A DNA stretch of 35,855 nucleotides from an uncultured Eubacteriales bacterium (GCA_900553805.1 USEU01000017.1:1-35855); one strand, 5' to 3'. Shown: positions 15,084 through 27,977, counted from the first letter of the stretch. The notes: generated from the letters alone by a model not told the origin. Translations and numbers: made by a program.

Positions 15084-17278
15084 TCTGCCTTCCCCTGGAG
15101 CCGGAGCTTCAAGCCGGAGTAGCGGCGGTTCTTTTTGGCGTTCTCCGTCATCGCCGCCACGGTCTCCTCCCGGCCTACGATAATCAGCAGCTCCCGGGCG
15201 CGGGTGATCGCCGTGTACAGGACGCTGCGGTTGAGCAGGTACGGTGAGCCGTTCCAGGCGGCAAGGATCACCGCACGGTATTCGCTGCCCTGGCTCTTGT
15301 GCACCGTAATGGCATAGGCCAGCTCCAGCTCACCCAGCTGGGTGAAGTCATAGGTGGCCTCCCGGTCGTCAAAAAGGACGGTCATATATTCCTGCTGGAG
15401 GTCGATCTCCCGGACCGTGCCCACGTCGCCGTTGAAAATGCCGTTGCCCACGGCAGTACCGTCCACCCGCTTCCACAGGATGTCATAATTGTTGCGGATC
15501 TGCATCACCCGGTCGCCCTGGCGGAAAATGATTTCGCCATAGGGCTTCTCCTTTTTCTCCGGGGCGGGCGGGTTCAGGGCTGCCTGGAGCATGGTATTCA
15601 GGGCGGCGGTGCCCACGCCTCCCTTGCGGGTGGGGGAAAGCACCTGGATCTCTGCCGGCTGGATGCCCATATTCTTGGGCAGGCGGGTGCTGCACAGGTC
15701 CCGGATCAGCTGGGTGACGGCGTCCTCGGAGCCGCGGCGCATGAAGAAGAAATCACTGGTGACGGTCTTCAGCTCCGGCAGCTCGCCCCGGTTGACCCGG
15801 TGGGCGTTCATGACGATCAGGCTTTTCTGAGCCTGGCGGAAAATCTCCGTCAGGCAGACTGTGGGCAGCCTTCCGCTGCGCAGCATGTCACTGAATGGGA
15901 AACCGGGGCCGACGGGCGGAAGCTGGTCCGGGTCGCCCACCAGGATCAGCCGCTTCCCCTGGGGAATGGCCCTGAGCAGACTGGACAGGAGCAGCACGTC
16001 CACCATGGACATTTCGTCCACCACCACCGCGTCGCATTTCAGAGGGTTGTCCTCGTCCCGGGCAAATACCATTTTGCCGGTGGCCGGATCGACGCCCGAT
16101 TCCAACAGGCGGTGGATGGTGGAGGCATCCTCCCCCGTCACCTCGCTCAGGCGCTTGGCTGCCCGCCCGGTGGGGGCAGCCAGAAGATAGTGCAGCTGCA
16201 TATTGCCAAGAAGGTTCAGGATGCCCCGCAGGACCGTGGTCTTGCCGGTGCCGGGGCCGCCGGTGATCAGCAGCAGGCCGGAGGACGCCGCCTCCCGGAT
16301 GGCCTGCTCCTGCTGGGCGGAATAATGCAGACCGCTTTCCTCCGCCGCCTGCCGGAGCAGCGGCTCCAGGTCCTGCCCCTGCGGGAAGGAATTGGCCGCG
16401 AACTCGGTCAGTCGGGCGGCGCAGTATTTTTCCGCCTCCATCAGCTGCGGGAGGTAATCCACCTTGATTCCCGCCAGCTGGTCAACCACCACCCGCTGCG
16501 CCTCCTGCGCCTGGGCCAGGCCCTTCTGCACCGTTTCCGGGGCGACGCTGAGCAGCTGGGTGGTAGCGGCGATCAGCTTTTCCTCCGGCAGAAAGCTGTG
16601 ACCGGCAGAGAGATTGTAGCTAAGCTCAAAGAGGATGCCCGCCTCCACCCGCCGGGGATCATCCCCGGCCACGCCGAGCTCGATGGCAAAGCGGTCCACC
16701 GCGCCGAAGGAGGCGTCCAGCCCCTCGTCCATCAGCAGATACGGGTCGTCATACAGCAGCTCCATGGCGCTGTCGCCGTAGACCTTATAGGTGCGCACCG
16801 CAAGCTCGGCGCTCAAATGGTGCAGGGCAAAGAATTCGATCAACTGGCGCATGCCCACCTGGAGCCGGAATTCCTCGCCGATAAGCCTGGCCCGCTCCGG
16901 GGAAATGCCGGAGATCTCCGCCAGGCGCTGGGGCTCCCGCTCCATCACCGCCAGGGTATCCTCGCCGAAGTGGCTGACGATCCGCGCCGCCGTCTTGGGG
17001 CCGATGCCCTTGACCACCCGGCTGGAAAGGTAGGCAAGTATTTCCGACGCAGTCTGGGGCATCATACGGTCAAGGAACTCCGCCTCAAACTGCTTGCCGT
17101 AGCTGGAATGGGTGCTCCACCGCCCCGTTACCATCAGCTGCTCGCCCACCACCGGCAGCGGAACGGTGCCAACCACCGTCACATTCTGTCCTCCACCGAT
17201 ATCCAGGCGCAGCACCGCGTAGCCGTTTTCATAATTCTGGTACACCACCGCGCTGATGGTGCCCTGAAGGATCTCCAT
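15080..17278 (-). CDS. recD2: ATP-dependent helicase RecD2
   Basis: A 732-aa superfamily 1B 5'-3' DNA helicase of the RecBC-independent RecD2 type, involved in repair and replication-fork maintenance. The long N-terminal region has an OB-like start (MEILQGTISAVVYQNYENG) and a helix-hairpin-helix stretch (GIGPKTAARIVSHFG). Helicase motifs: Walker A TGGPGTGKTT near residue 340, DEMSMVD, GDPDQLPPVG, and the C-terminal TVHKSQGSEY and YTAITRARE. The start at 17278 fits the family; a GTG 9 codons upstream is an alternative and neither has a strong RBS. First gene of the operon. Confidence 0.94.
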   Translation of the reverse strand: MEILQGTISAVVYQNYENGYAVLRLDIGGGQNVTVVGTVPLPVVGEQLMVTGRWSTHSSYGKQFEAEFLDRMMPQTASEILAYLSSRVVKGIGPKTAARIVSHFGEDTLAVMEREPQRLAEISGISPERARLIGEEFRLQVGMRQLIEFFALHHLSAELAVRTYKVYGDSAMELLYDDPYLLMDEGLDASFGAVDRFAIELGVAGDDPRRVEAGILFELSYNLSAGHSFLPEEKLIAATTQLLSVAPETVQKGLAQAQEAQRVVVDQLAGIKVDYLPQLMEAEKYCAARLTEFAANSFPQGQDLEPLLRQAAEESGLHYSAQQEQAIREAASSGLLLITGGPGTGKTTVLRGILNLLGNMQLHYLLAAPTGRAAKRLSEVTGEDASTIHRLLESGVDPATGKMVFARDEDNPLKCDAVVVDEMSMVDVLLLSSLLRAIPQGKRLILVGDPDQLPPVGPGFPFSDMLRSGRLPTVCLTEIFRQAQKSLIVMNAHRVNRGELPELKTVTSDFFFMRRGSEDAVTQLIRDLCSTRLPKNMGIQPAEIQVLSPTRKGGVGTAALNTMLQAALNPPAPEKKEKPYGEIIFRQGDRVMQIRNNYDILWKRVDGTAVGNGIFNGDVGTVREIDLQQEYMTVLFDDREATYDFTQLGELELAYAITVHKSQGSEYRAVILAAWNGSPYLLNRSVLYTAITRARELLIIVGREETVAAMTENAKKNRRYSGLKLRLQGKAE

Positions 17279-17353
17279 TTCCTGCTCTGCCAAGTCGCTT
17301 CCCACTTTCCAAATGTATCCGATTGTTCAAATTCTGTTTCGTTTATGTTTATC

Positions 17354-17359
17354 ATTATA
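17354..17359 (-). promoter_or_regulatory. possible -10 element for recD2
   Basis: A perfect TATAAT on the minus strand in an AT-rich stretch about 75 nt before recD2. The -35 region is only a T run, so this is tentative. Confidence 0.35.
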
Positions 17360-17442
17360 TTTTACTATATTTCGGCAAAAAAAGATAGTCCTTTCTCCTA
17401 CAAAGATTCTTAAGTTTTTCGTGAGATTGCTGAAAAAAAGGC

Positions 17443-17471
17443 TTGCATCATCACAGGAAATCCGTTATAAT
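17443..17471 (+). promoter_or_regulatory. sigma-A promoter of the ATP synthase operon
   Basis: TTGCAT (17443-17448), exactly 17 nt, and a perfect TATAAT (17466-17471), 31 nt before the atpZ start. The ten downstream genes have gaps of at most about 60 nt and no internal terminator, so this probably drives all of them. Confidence 0.85.
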
Positions 17472-17502
17472 GTGAAATACATAATGGGGGAGGATGGTAA
17501 TT

Positions 17503-17757
17503 ATGAAAGATCTTGGTCTTTTGGTGTGGCTGACACAGCTTGGTCTGAGCGTCGCCTTCCCCCTGGCCGGCTTCGTTTTGCTGGGGCTTTGGCTCCACAA
17601 AAGCATGGGCTGGGGCAGCTGGACGGTCTGGTGCGGCATCGCCGTGGGTTTGATCTGCGCCGTCACCGGCTTCCGTGACTGCCTGAAAGCCATGGAGAAG
17701 CTCGGCGGCGGAAAAAAAGAAAATGATACATCCGTTCATTTCAACGACCATCTGTGA
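17503..17757 (+). CDS. atpZ: AtpZ/AtpI-type ATP synthase accessory membrane protein
   Basis: An 84-aa protein with two membrane helices (about 8-29 and 40-60) separated by a short loop containing LHKSMGWGSW. This is the AtpZ pattern (F0F1-ATPase subunit family), a small protein encoded upstream of AtpI and proposed to help ion handling or c-ring assembly. GGGGGAGG lies 9 nt before the ATG at 17503; the ATG at 17494 has no room for an RBS. First gene of the ATP synthase operon. Confidence 0.8.
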   Translation: MKDLGLLVWLTQLGLSVAFPLAGFVLLGLWLHKSMGWGSWTVWCGIAVGLICAVTGFRDCLKAMEKLGGGKKENDTSVHFNDHL

Positions 17758-17774
17758 GCAAGGAGCATTGACGC

Positions 17775-18188
17775 ATGGATAACCGCAAACAAATTCTTCG
17801 GCAGACAGGAGAAATTGCCCTGGGTGTAGCTCTGTGCACCGGGCTGATGCTTGTGATCTATTACGGGCTCGGGAAATTCAGCACGAAGGTGCTTTGGGGC
17901 GCTATGGCAGGCCTTGCGTTGGGTGTTCTGAATTTTCTTGCGATGGCCGTCACGGCCTCCCGTGCCGCTGACAAGGCCCAGGAGCAGGATGTCCGCGCCG
18001 GAAAGGCGCTGATGCAGGGCTCCTATCTGGGGCGGATGGTGCTGCTGTTTGTGATCCTGGTGGTGCTGGCCAAGGCCGGGCTGTGCGACCCGCTGGCCAT
18101 GGTCATTCCGCTGGTGTTTGTCCGCCCGGTCATTACCGTGATCGAGCTGATGGGAAAGAAGAAATCCAAGGAGGAACCTGCAAAATGA
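17775..18188 (+). CDS. atpI: ATP synthase protein I (AtpI family)
   Basis: A 137-aa membrane protein with four hydrophobic segments (about 14-32, 38-58, 79-97, 99-118), matching the AtpI family, which assists assembly of the c ring. Its last 4 bases overlap the atpB start (ATGA), and the atpB ribosome binding site lies inside it. Position between atpZ and atpB supports the call more than any single motif. Confidence 0.8.
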   Translation: MDNRKQILRQTGEIALGVALCTGLMLVIYYGLGKFSTKVLWGAMAGLALGVLNFLAMAVTASRAADKAQEQDVRAGKALMQGSYLGRMVLLFVILVVLAKAGLCDPLAMVIPLVFVRPVITVIELMGKKKSKEEPAK

Positions 18189-19093
18189 ATGTAGAAGTAA
18201 CCGGCCCTTCCATACTGTTCACCCTGCCGATCCTGGGCGGGATCAACGTGACCCAAACCCTGCTGTCCTCCGCCATTGTGACGGTGCTGCTGTGCTGCTG
18301 CTTTGTCTGGCTGGGCAAGGGCATCACCAAGCGTCCCAGCGGCAAACAGGTGCTGGTGGAAAAGAGTCTCGGAATGCTGTATGACATGACCATTCAGACC
18401 ATGGGCGAGCACAACGCCAGGTGGTTCCCCTTTATCTGCACTCTGTTTCTGAGCAGCATCTGCGGGAGCCTGATCGGCATGACCGGCTTCCTGCGCTCCT
18501 CCACCGCCGACCTGAGCACCACCCTGACCTGGGCAGTGATGGTCAGCGTGATCATCTGGTACAACAACATCAAAGCCAACGGCTTTCTGGGCTGGCTGAA
18601 GGGCTTCACCGAGCCGGTGGCCGTCATGACCCCCATGAACCTGGTATCCGAGGTGGCGCAGCCCGTTTCCATGGCCTTCCGTCACTTTGGCAACGTGGCC
18701 GGCGGCGGCGTGATCACCTCTATTCTCTATACTGCCCTTTCCATGCTGTCCGCGATCATTCTGAATGCCATTTCCTCCAGCGGAATTGCGGTATCCATCG
18801 TAATGATGGTGCTTGCCGTGGGCCTGCTGGTGTGGAACAGCCGGGACAAGAAAAAATGGCGGCTGATCGTTGGCATTCTCTTTGCCCTGTTGGGTGTATT
18901 CGGCCTGCTTCAGGCGCTGGACATCATTTCCGGCGTGCCGGTGCTGGCGCTGGGTATCCCCGCTGTATTGTCTCTTTACTTTGACATTTTCTCCGGCTTT
19001 GTGCAGGCCCTGGTCTTTACGCTGCTGACCATGGTCTATGTGGCCGGTTCCTGCCCCGAGCCAGAGGAGGCCGGGGAGCAGGCGGCAGCCTGA
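18185..19093 (+). CDS. atpB: ATP synthase F0 subunit a, with an extra internal hydrophobic segment
   Basis: A 302-aa stator subunit forming the ion half-channels next to the c ring. The conserved LRSSTADLSTTL segment lies near 103-114, the essential arginine is Arg166 in VSMAFRHFGN, and the last helix pair reads GFVQALVFTLLTMVYV. Between the GGGVITSILYT helix and that last hairpin there are about 55-60 residues (roughly 192-248) containing two extra hydrophobic stretches around a KKKW loop that ordinary a subunits lack. AAGGAGG precedes the ATG at 18185; an upstream in-frame extension inside atpI is rejected. Confidence 0.93.
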   Translation: MNVEVTGPSILFTLPILGGINVTQTLLSSAIVTVLLCCCFVWLGKGITKRPSGKQVLVEKSLGMLYDMTIQTMGEHNARWFPFICTLFLSSICGSLIGMTGFLRSSTADLSTTLTWAVMVSVIIWYNNIKANGFLGWLKGFTEPVAVMTPMNLVSEVAQPVSMAFRHFGNVAGGGVITSILYTALSMLSAIILNAISSSGIAVSIVMMVLAVGLLVWNSRDKKKWRLIVGILFALLGVFGLLQALDIISGVPVLALGIPAVLSLYFDIFSGFVQALVFTLLTMVYVAGSCPEPEEAGEQAAA

Positions 19094-19148
19094 TCTACTT
19101 TTGTCAACCATAAAAATTTTTATAAAAAAACATTAGGAGGAACTTTTT

Positions 19149-19394
19149 ATGGAATTAGCACAAGGAATCGCAATCTTGGGTAAGGCACTGGGCGCTGGCC
19201 TGTGCATGGGCATCGGCGCTATCGGCCCCGCCATCGGCGAAGGCAACGCCGTCTCTCACGCGCTGGAGGGCATGGCCCGTCAGCCGGAAGCCACCAGCAA
19301 CCTGCGTACCAACATGATCTTGGGCTGCGCCATCACCGAGACCACCGGCATTTACTCCCTGCTGATCGCCTTCGTTATCATGTTCGCCCTGTAA
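19149..19394 (+). CDS. atpE: ATP synthase F0 subunit c, two-carboxylate type
   Basis: An 81-aa two-helix hairpin that forms the rotor ring. The loop carries the conserved RQPE motif (44-47). Aligned by eye with the sodium-binding Ilyobacter c subunit, the helix-2 ligands are Glu64, Thr65, Thr66 and Tyr69 (ETTGIY), and the helix-1 Gln32 position is Glu31 (GPAIGEG). This is the two-carboxylate arrangement described for the Fusobacterium nucleatum c ring, which favours sodium coupling. AGGAGG lies 8 nt upstream of the ATG. Confidence 0.96.
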   Translation: MELAQGIAILGKALGAGLCMGIGAIGPAIGEGNAVSHALEGMARQPEATSNLRTNMILGCAITETTGIYSLLIAFVIMFAL

Positions 19395-19433
19395 TCCCCT
19401 TTCGTTTCCAGAAATCGAAAGGAGGAAATCACA

Positions 19434-19937
19434 ATGGGTACTGAAGGATTTATCAACGTAAACTTCTGGACCGCTCTGTTTACCCTGCTCAATTTTCTCC
19501 TGGTTCTGTTCGTCGGCAAAAAATTTCTCTACGGCCCGGTCATGAAAATGATCCACGACCGTCAGAAGGAGATCGACGACATGTATGACGCCGCAGGCGC
19601 TGCCAAGCAGCAGGCCCAGTCGCTTCAGCAGGAATACCAGCAGAAGCTCAATGATGCCTCCGCCACCGCTGACCGCATGGTCCAGCAGGCTGTGACCCGC
19701 GCCCAGAGCCGGGAAGAGGAAATTCTTCGCAAAGCCAATGCCGATGCTGCCGCCATCATGGACAAGGCCAGCGCCGACATCGCGCTGGAGAAGAAGAAGG
19801 CCGTCAACGATGCCAAGAACGAGATCTCCGGGCTGGCTCTGGCGATTGCCGGTAAGGTAGTCGAAAAGGAACTCAGCGGCGAGGACCAGTCGGCAATGAT
19901 TGATCGGTTCATCAACGAATTGGGTGATCAGGTATGA
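19434..19937 (+). CDS. atpF: ATP synthase F0 subunit b
   Basis: A 167-aa peripheral stalk subunit: one N-terminal membrane helix (about 10-30, FWTALFTLLNFLLVLFV) and a long charged helical region typical of the b dimer coiled coil (QQAQSLQQEYQQKLNDASA onward). AAAGGAGG precedes the start. Its stop overlaps the atpH start by 4 nt. Confidence 0.95.
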   Translation: MGTEGFINVNFWTALFTLLNFLLVLFVGKKFLYGPVMKMIHDRQKEIDDMYDAAGAAKQQAQSLQQEYQQKLNDASATADRMVQQAVTRAQSREEEILRKANADAAAIMDKASADIALEKKKAVNDAKNEISGLALAIAGKVVEKELSGEDQSAMIDRFINELGDQV

Positions 19938-20473
19938 CCCAGGCAGGAACAGTTTACGCCCAGGCGCTCTATGAGCTCGCGCGGGACAAGGGGCTGGACG
20001 AAAGCATTCTCTCCGAGATGAACGCTCTGGAAGAGAGCTTTGACCAGAACCCGGAATATATCCGGCTGCTGCGCTCCGCCAACCTCTCCAAGGAGGAGCG
20101 GTGCCGGATCCTAGACCAGGGCTTCCGGGGAAAGATCGAGCAGTATCTGCTCAATTTCCTGAAAATTCTGGTGGAGAAGGATTATATTCACCTGTTTCCC
20201 GACTGCTGCCGGGCCTTTACCCGGATGTATCAGGGCGACCACAATATGCTCAGCGTGACGGCTTACACCGCCGTGGCGCTGACGACGGCGCAGGAGGCTG
20301 CGCTGACCGAGAAACTCTCCGACATTACGGGCAAGACCATCTTGCTGCGTAACCAGATCGATCCCGAGATCCTTGGCGGTGTGAAGCTAAGCTATGATGG
20401 AAAGTGTCTGGACGACACCGTGTCCCATCGGCTTGATAAGGTCCGGGAGCTGCTGAAAAACACCGTACTCTGA
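19934..20473 (+). CDS. atpH: ATP synthase F1 subunit delta
   Basis: A 179-aa stalk subunit joining b to the top of F1. The N-terminal helical bundle begins YAQALYELARDKG, and the C-terminal signature region reads IDPEILGGVKLSYDGKCLDDTV. Length is standard. Translationally coupled to atpF through the ATGA overlap. Confidence 0.95.
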   Translation: MTQAGTVYAQALYELARDKGLDESILSEMNALEESFDQNPEYIRLLRSANLSKEERCRILDQGFRGKIEQYLLNFLKILVEKDYIHLFPDCCRAFTRMYQGDHNMLSVTAYTAVALTTAQEAALTEKLSDITGKTILLRNQIDPEILGGVKLSYDGKCLDDTVSHRLDKVRELLKNTVL

Positions 20474-22003
<1,530 letters not shown>

Positions 22004-22015
22004 GGAGGGCTGACT

Positions 22016-22858
22016 ATGGCTGGCGTATCCACAAAGGAGATCAAAAACCGCATCCGCAGCATGGAGAGCACCAAGCAGATCACCAAGGCAATGGAAATGG
22101 TGGCTGCCTCCAAGCTCCGCCGTGCCCAGGCGCAGGTGATGGATTCCCGTCCTTATTTTGAGATTCTCCACCAGACCATTACCGATATTTCCGTTTCCAC
22201 CCAGGACTTTTCCTCTGTGTATTTCCAGGAGCCGGGTCAGGCGAAGGTGATGTTTGTCGTCATCGCCGGTGACCGCGGGCTGGCTGGCGGCTACAACAGC
22301 AATGTGCTCAAGCTGGTGGAGGAGCAGATCCGCGGCCAGCAGGCCGAGGTGCTTCCCATTGGCAAGAAGGCGGTGGATTTCTTCCGCAGCCGGGGCATTC
22401 CCGCGTTTACGGAGAATTACGCGGAGGCCGCCTCCGTGTCCATCGGCGACTGCTTCTCCATTGCGAAGCAGCTGTGCAAGGCATTCCGGGATGGCACATA
22501 CAGCCAGGTTCATGTGGCCTATACCAACTTTGAATCCATGCTGTCTCAGTCCCCCGCCGCCATGAAGCTGCTGCCGCTGGAGCACCCCAGTGCCGAAGCA
22601 GGCAGCCGGGGCAGCGACATTCTGTATGAGCCGAGCAATGAGGAAGTCTTTGAGGCCATCATCCCCGAATATCTGGGCGGATTGATGTACGGCGCGCTGT
22701 GTGAGTCCCGTGCCTCCGAGCAGGCGGCACGGCGTACCGCCATGGACAACGCCACCCAGAACGCCGAGGATATGATCGACGAGCTGAGCCTGAAATTCAA
22801 CCGGGCACGGCAGGCCGCCATCACTCAGGAAATTACCGAGATCGTGGCTGGTTCCTAA
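22016..22858 (+). CDS. atpG: ATP synthase F1 subunit gamma
   Basis: A 280-aa central rotor shaft. The N-terminal helix (IKNRIRSMESTKQITKAMEM) and C-terminal helix (MDNATQNAEDMIDELSLKFN then RQAAITQEITEIVAG) are the conserved coiled-coil halves; the middle carries the usual GDRGLAGGYN motif. TAAGGAGG precedes the ATG. Confidence 0.96.
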   Translation: MAGVSTKEIKNRIRSMESTKQITKAMEMVAASKLRRAQAQVMDSRPYFEILHQTITDISVSTQDFSSVYFQEPGQAKVMFVVIAGDRGLAGGYNSNVLKLVEEQIRGQQAEVLPIGKKAVDFFRSRGIPAFTENYAEAASVSIGDCFSIAKQLCKAFRDGTYSQVHVAYTNFESMLSQSPAAMKLLPLEHPSAEAGSRGSDILYEPSNEEVFEAIIPEYLGGLMYGALCESRASEQAARRTAMDNATQNAEDMIDELSLKFNRARQAAITQEITEIVAGS

Positions 22859-24723
<1,865 letters not shown>

Positions 24724-24730
24724 CGCCGCA

Positions 24731-24776
24731 AAAAGCGGGAGCACCCAGTATTGGGCTGCTCCCGCTTTTCGGTTTT
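24731..24776. terminator. bidirectional Rho-independent terminator, atp operon versus ECF operon
   Basis: A stem from 24731-24743 paired with 24757-24768 around a CCAGTATTGGG-type top, with A residues before and T residues after, can end the atp operon on the plus strand and the convergent sigma-factor operon on the minus strand. Confidence 0.88.
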
Positions 24777-24779
24777 GCC

Positions 24780-24804
24780 TTGGCTCCCCCGGTGGGGGAG
24801 CCAA
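24780..24804. repeat. 25-nt perfect GC-rich palindrome
   Basis: TTGGCTCCCCC (24780-24790), a 3-nt centre and GGGGGAGCCAA (24794-24804) form an 11-bp perfect hairpin just beyond the stop of the anti-sigma-like gene. It has no T tract and adds to the neighbouring terminator; it looks like a small dispersed repeat unit rather than a terminator. Confidence 0.6.
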
Positions 24805-24810
24805 GAAGTT

Positions 24811-25824
24811 TTACTTCTGGAGACGGAAGGTGACGGAGCCCATAACCTCATTGTCCCAATTGATAAAACGCAGCGTCAGGGTATCGCCAAAATTGCCCTG
24901 CACTTTGGACCATCTGCATTCATAGCCGCCGTTGCCGTCGTCGAGCCAGCCGCCCTCGGCATAGGTAATCCCATCAATGTCCATTTTCTTAAAGTCATCA
25001 GGGAATACCTCAGGTAGTTCCTGGTCAAACACAATGGAGTTGCCCGCCGGGGACTGGTAGACCCGGAAGGAATTGGTGCGGATGCCTGCCACCTCGTTGG
25101 CTCCCTCCGCCTTGTAGACCAGCACATCTCCGGCAGCCTCCTTTACGGTGAAGGGAAGTTCCACCCGGGTAACATCTTTTTGCCCGTCAACCCGGGCACT
25201 AACACTGCAAGTTCCCTCCGTCACAGACACGTCGGTGCTTTTCTGCCCGGTTTCCACAATGGTCATTTCGCCGTCAGACTGGCTCTCGTAAAACTGGGCT
25301 GTCGTTGGGATGCCCAGCTTGTCCCGGTCTTGGATTCCGGCACCAACATACAATAGGGTCTTGCCCTGCTGGGCGGCATAGTCCCCCAGGGTCTGACCAC
25401 GGGGCAGACCGATTTCGCTTACATCGTCACCGGCGCTGCAATATTGGGGAACGACAACATATTTATCACCGCCGGAAATGCCGACACTGATGGTAAAGCT
25501 GGCGCTGTCAAACAGACTTTCCAGCATAGTGCAGCTCCAATCCTCCGTGGTGGTCTCCTGGGCGCTTTGGGTTTCGATATACGCCGCCGCCTCAGAGGGG
25601 ACGGCATAGGGGGTATCCTTGGTGATTTCCTGCATTCCCAGATAATTCATGGCCGCCACTGCCGTGACGATCATCAGGGAGACCGCAACGATGGCCGCGA
25701 TCAGCGTATACTTCACCCGGCTGCGGCCAGAGCGCTTTTTCTTGTAGTTTTCCATATCCTTTGCCTCCAAAATAAACTTGTCGTGAATATTTTCGAAGGA
25801 GCTGAGCAGCTCATAGGTGTTCAT
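24811..25824 (-). CDS. membrane-anchored protein co-encoded with ECF sigma factor, putative anti-sigma factor
   Basis: A 337-aa protein: a cytoplasmic N-terminus (1-38, ending in a basic KKKRSGRSRVK stretch), one membrane helix (about 39-59) and a large extracytoplasmic region rich in beta-type sequence with no recognised enzymatic motif. The start codon overlaps the sigma factor stop by 4 nt (ATGA), the normal arrangement for an ECF sigma/anti-sigma pair. No HxxxCxxC zinc anti-sigma motif is present in the short N-terminus, so if it holds the sigma factor it does so by an unrelated short segment. Function is inferred from context. Confidence 0.7.
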   Translation of the reverse strand: MNTYELLSSFENIHDKFILEAKDMENYKKKRSGRSRVKYTLIAAIVAVSLMIVTAVAAMNYLGMQEITKDTPYAVPSEAAAYIETQSAQETTTEDWSCTMLESLFDSASFTISVGISGGDKYVVVPQYCSAGDDVSEIGLPRGQTLGDYAAQQGKTLLYVGAGIQDRDKLGIPTTAQFYESQSDGEMTIVETGQKSTDVSVTEGTCSVSARVDGQKDVTRVELPFTVKEAAGDVLVYKAEGANEVAGIRTNSFRVYQSPAGNSIVFDQELPEVFPDDFKKMDIDGITYAEGGWLDDGNGGYECRWSKVQGNFGDTLTLRFINWDNEVMGSVTFRLQK

Positions 25825-26381
25825 AGCAAATCCTCCTTCTCCAAAAAGAATCGAAGTTTGTTCCGGGTGCGGAATAGCTGGGTCTTCACACTGCTGAGGG
25901 AAAGTCCCGTCTTCTCCGAGATCTCCTTCACGGAGCGCAGATACCAGTACCGGGAGACGAAAATCATCCGCTCCCGCTCCGGCAGGGCTTCCAGAAAGCG
26001 GTTCAGCGCCGCCTGGAGCTCCTTCTTCCGAAGCGCTCCCTCCGCCGTGTCGCTGCCCGCGATGCACTCCTCCAGCTCGTCCAGCGCCAGGGCCGTCTCT
26101 CCCCCGCCCCGCTTGCCGGCGCTGCGTCTGCGCCAGCGGTCCAGGGAAATGTGCCGGGTGATCTTGGCCAGAAACGCTTCCAGCTGATTTGGCCTGGTGG
26201 GCGGAATGCTTTTCCACGCGGCAAGGTATGTATCGCTGACGCTTTCCTCCGCGTCCTCGTGGTTGGATAGGATATTCCATGCAATTTTGAAGCAGAAATG
26301 GCCGTACTTCCGGTCGATCTCCTGAATCGCCTGCTCTGAGCGGGCGAAGAAAAGATCGACGATCTGAACGTCCTCCATCAT
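25821..26381 (-). CDS. ECF-family RNA polymerase sigma factor
   Basis: A 186-aa sigma-70 family protein with region 2 (IDRKYGHFCFKIAWNILSN then HEDAEESVSDTYLAAWKSIP) and region 4 (ALPERERMIFVSRYWYLRSV, then SLSSVKTQLFRTRNKLR as the helix-turn-helix). Regions 1 and 3 are absent, as in ECF factors. AGGAGG lies 7 nt before the ATG at 26381, which decides against the longer frame. It precedes and overlaps the membrane protein gene. A 13-bp palindrome and two TGTAA(C/G) motifs upstream may be its own promoter region. Confidence 0.92.
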   Translation of the reverse strand: MMEDVQIVDLFFARSEQAIQEIDRKYGHFCFKIAWNILSNHEDAEESVSDTYLAAWKSIPPTRPNQLEAFLAKITRHISLDRWRRRSAGKRGGGETALALDELEECIAGSDTAEGALRKKELQAALNRFLEALPERERMIFVSRYWYLRSVKEISEKTGLSLSSVKTQLFRTRNKLRFFLEKEDLL

Positions 26382-26410
26382 GCGCACCTCCTGATCGATT
26401 CTGTTTGTAC

Positions 26411-26423
26411 GTAAGGTCCTTAC
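26411..26423. promoter_or_regulatory. 13-bp palindrome upstream of the ECF sigma gene
   Basis: GTAAGG-T-CCTTAC is a perfect inverted repeat 30 nt upstream of the sigma factor start. On the minus strand it begins with TGTAAG; a related TGTAAC lies near 26451-26456, resembling the -35 of ECF promoters. Operator or autoregulated promoter is possible. Confidence 0.4.
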
Positions 26424-26507
26424 ACCTATCAAGGCGCATTTTTTCCGCGGCGGTTACACGTTGGCGGCAAAATTTTTGTTTTTTTCAATAAAATCGCGGA
26501 TACCCTC

Positions 26508-26536
26508 TTGTAAAATTCCACAATTTGACGTATACT
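26508..26536 (+). promoter_or_regulatory. sigma-A promoter of asnS
   Basis: TTGTAA (26508-26513), 17 nt, TATACT (26531-26536). The 5' leader would be only about 30 nt, too short for a T-box. Confidence 0.7.
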
Positions 26537-26573
26537 AAATTATAATTTTTCACCAGAAGAGAGGGAATCTGAA

Positions 26574-27965
<1,392 letters not shown>

Positions 27966-27977
27966 CAACAATTCTAT

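Noticed and set aside
15299..17413. 704-codon plus-strand ORF opposite recD2
   Set aside because: Antisense shadow that also runs through the atp promoter region.
26537..26573. T-box riboswitch upstream of asnS
   Set aside because: The leader is only about 37 nt and has no specifier stem or antiterminator.
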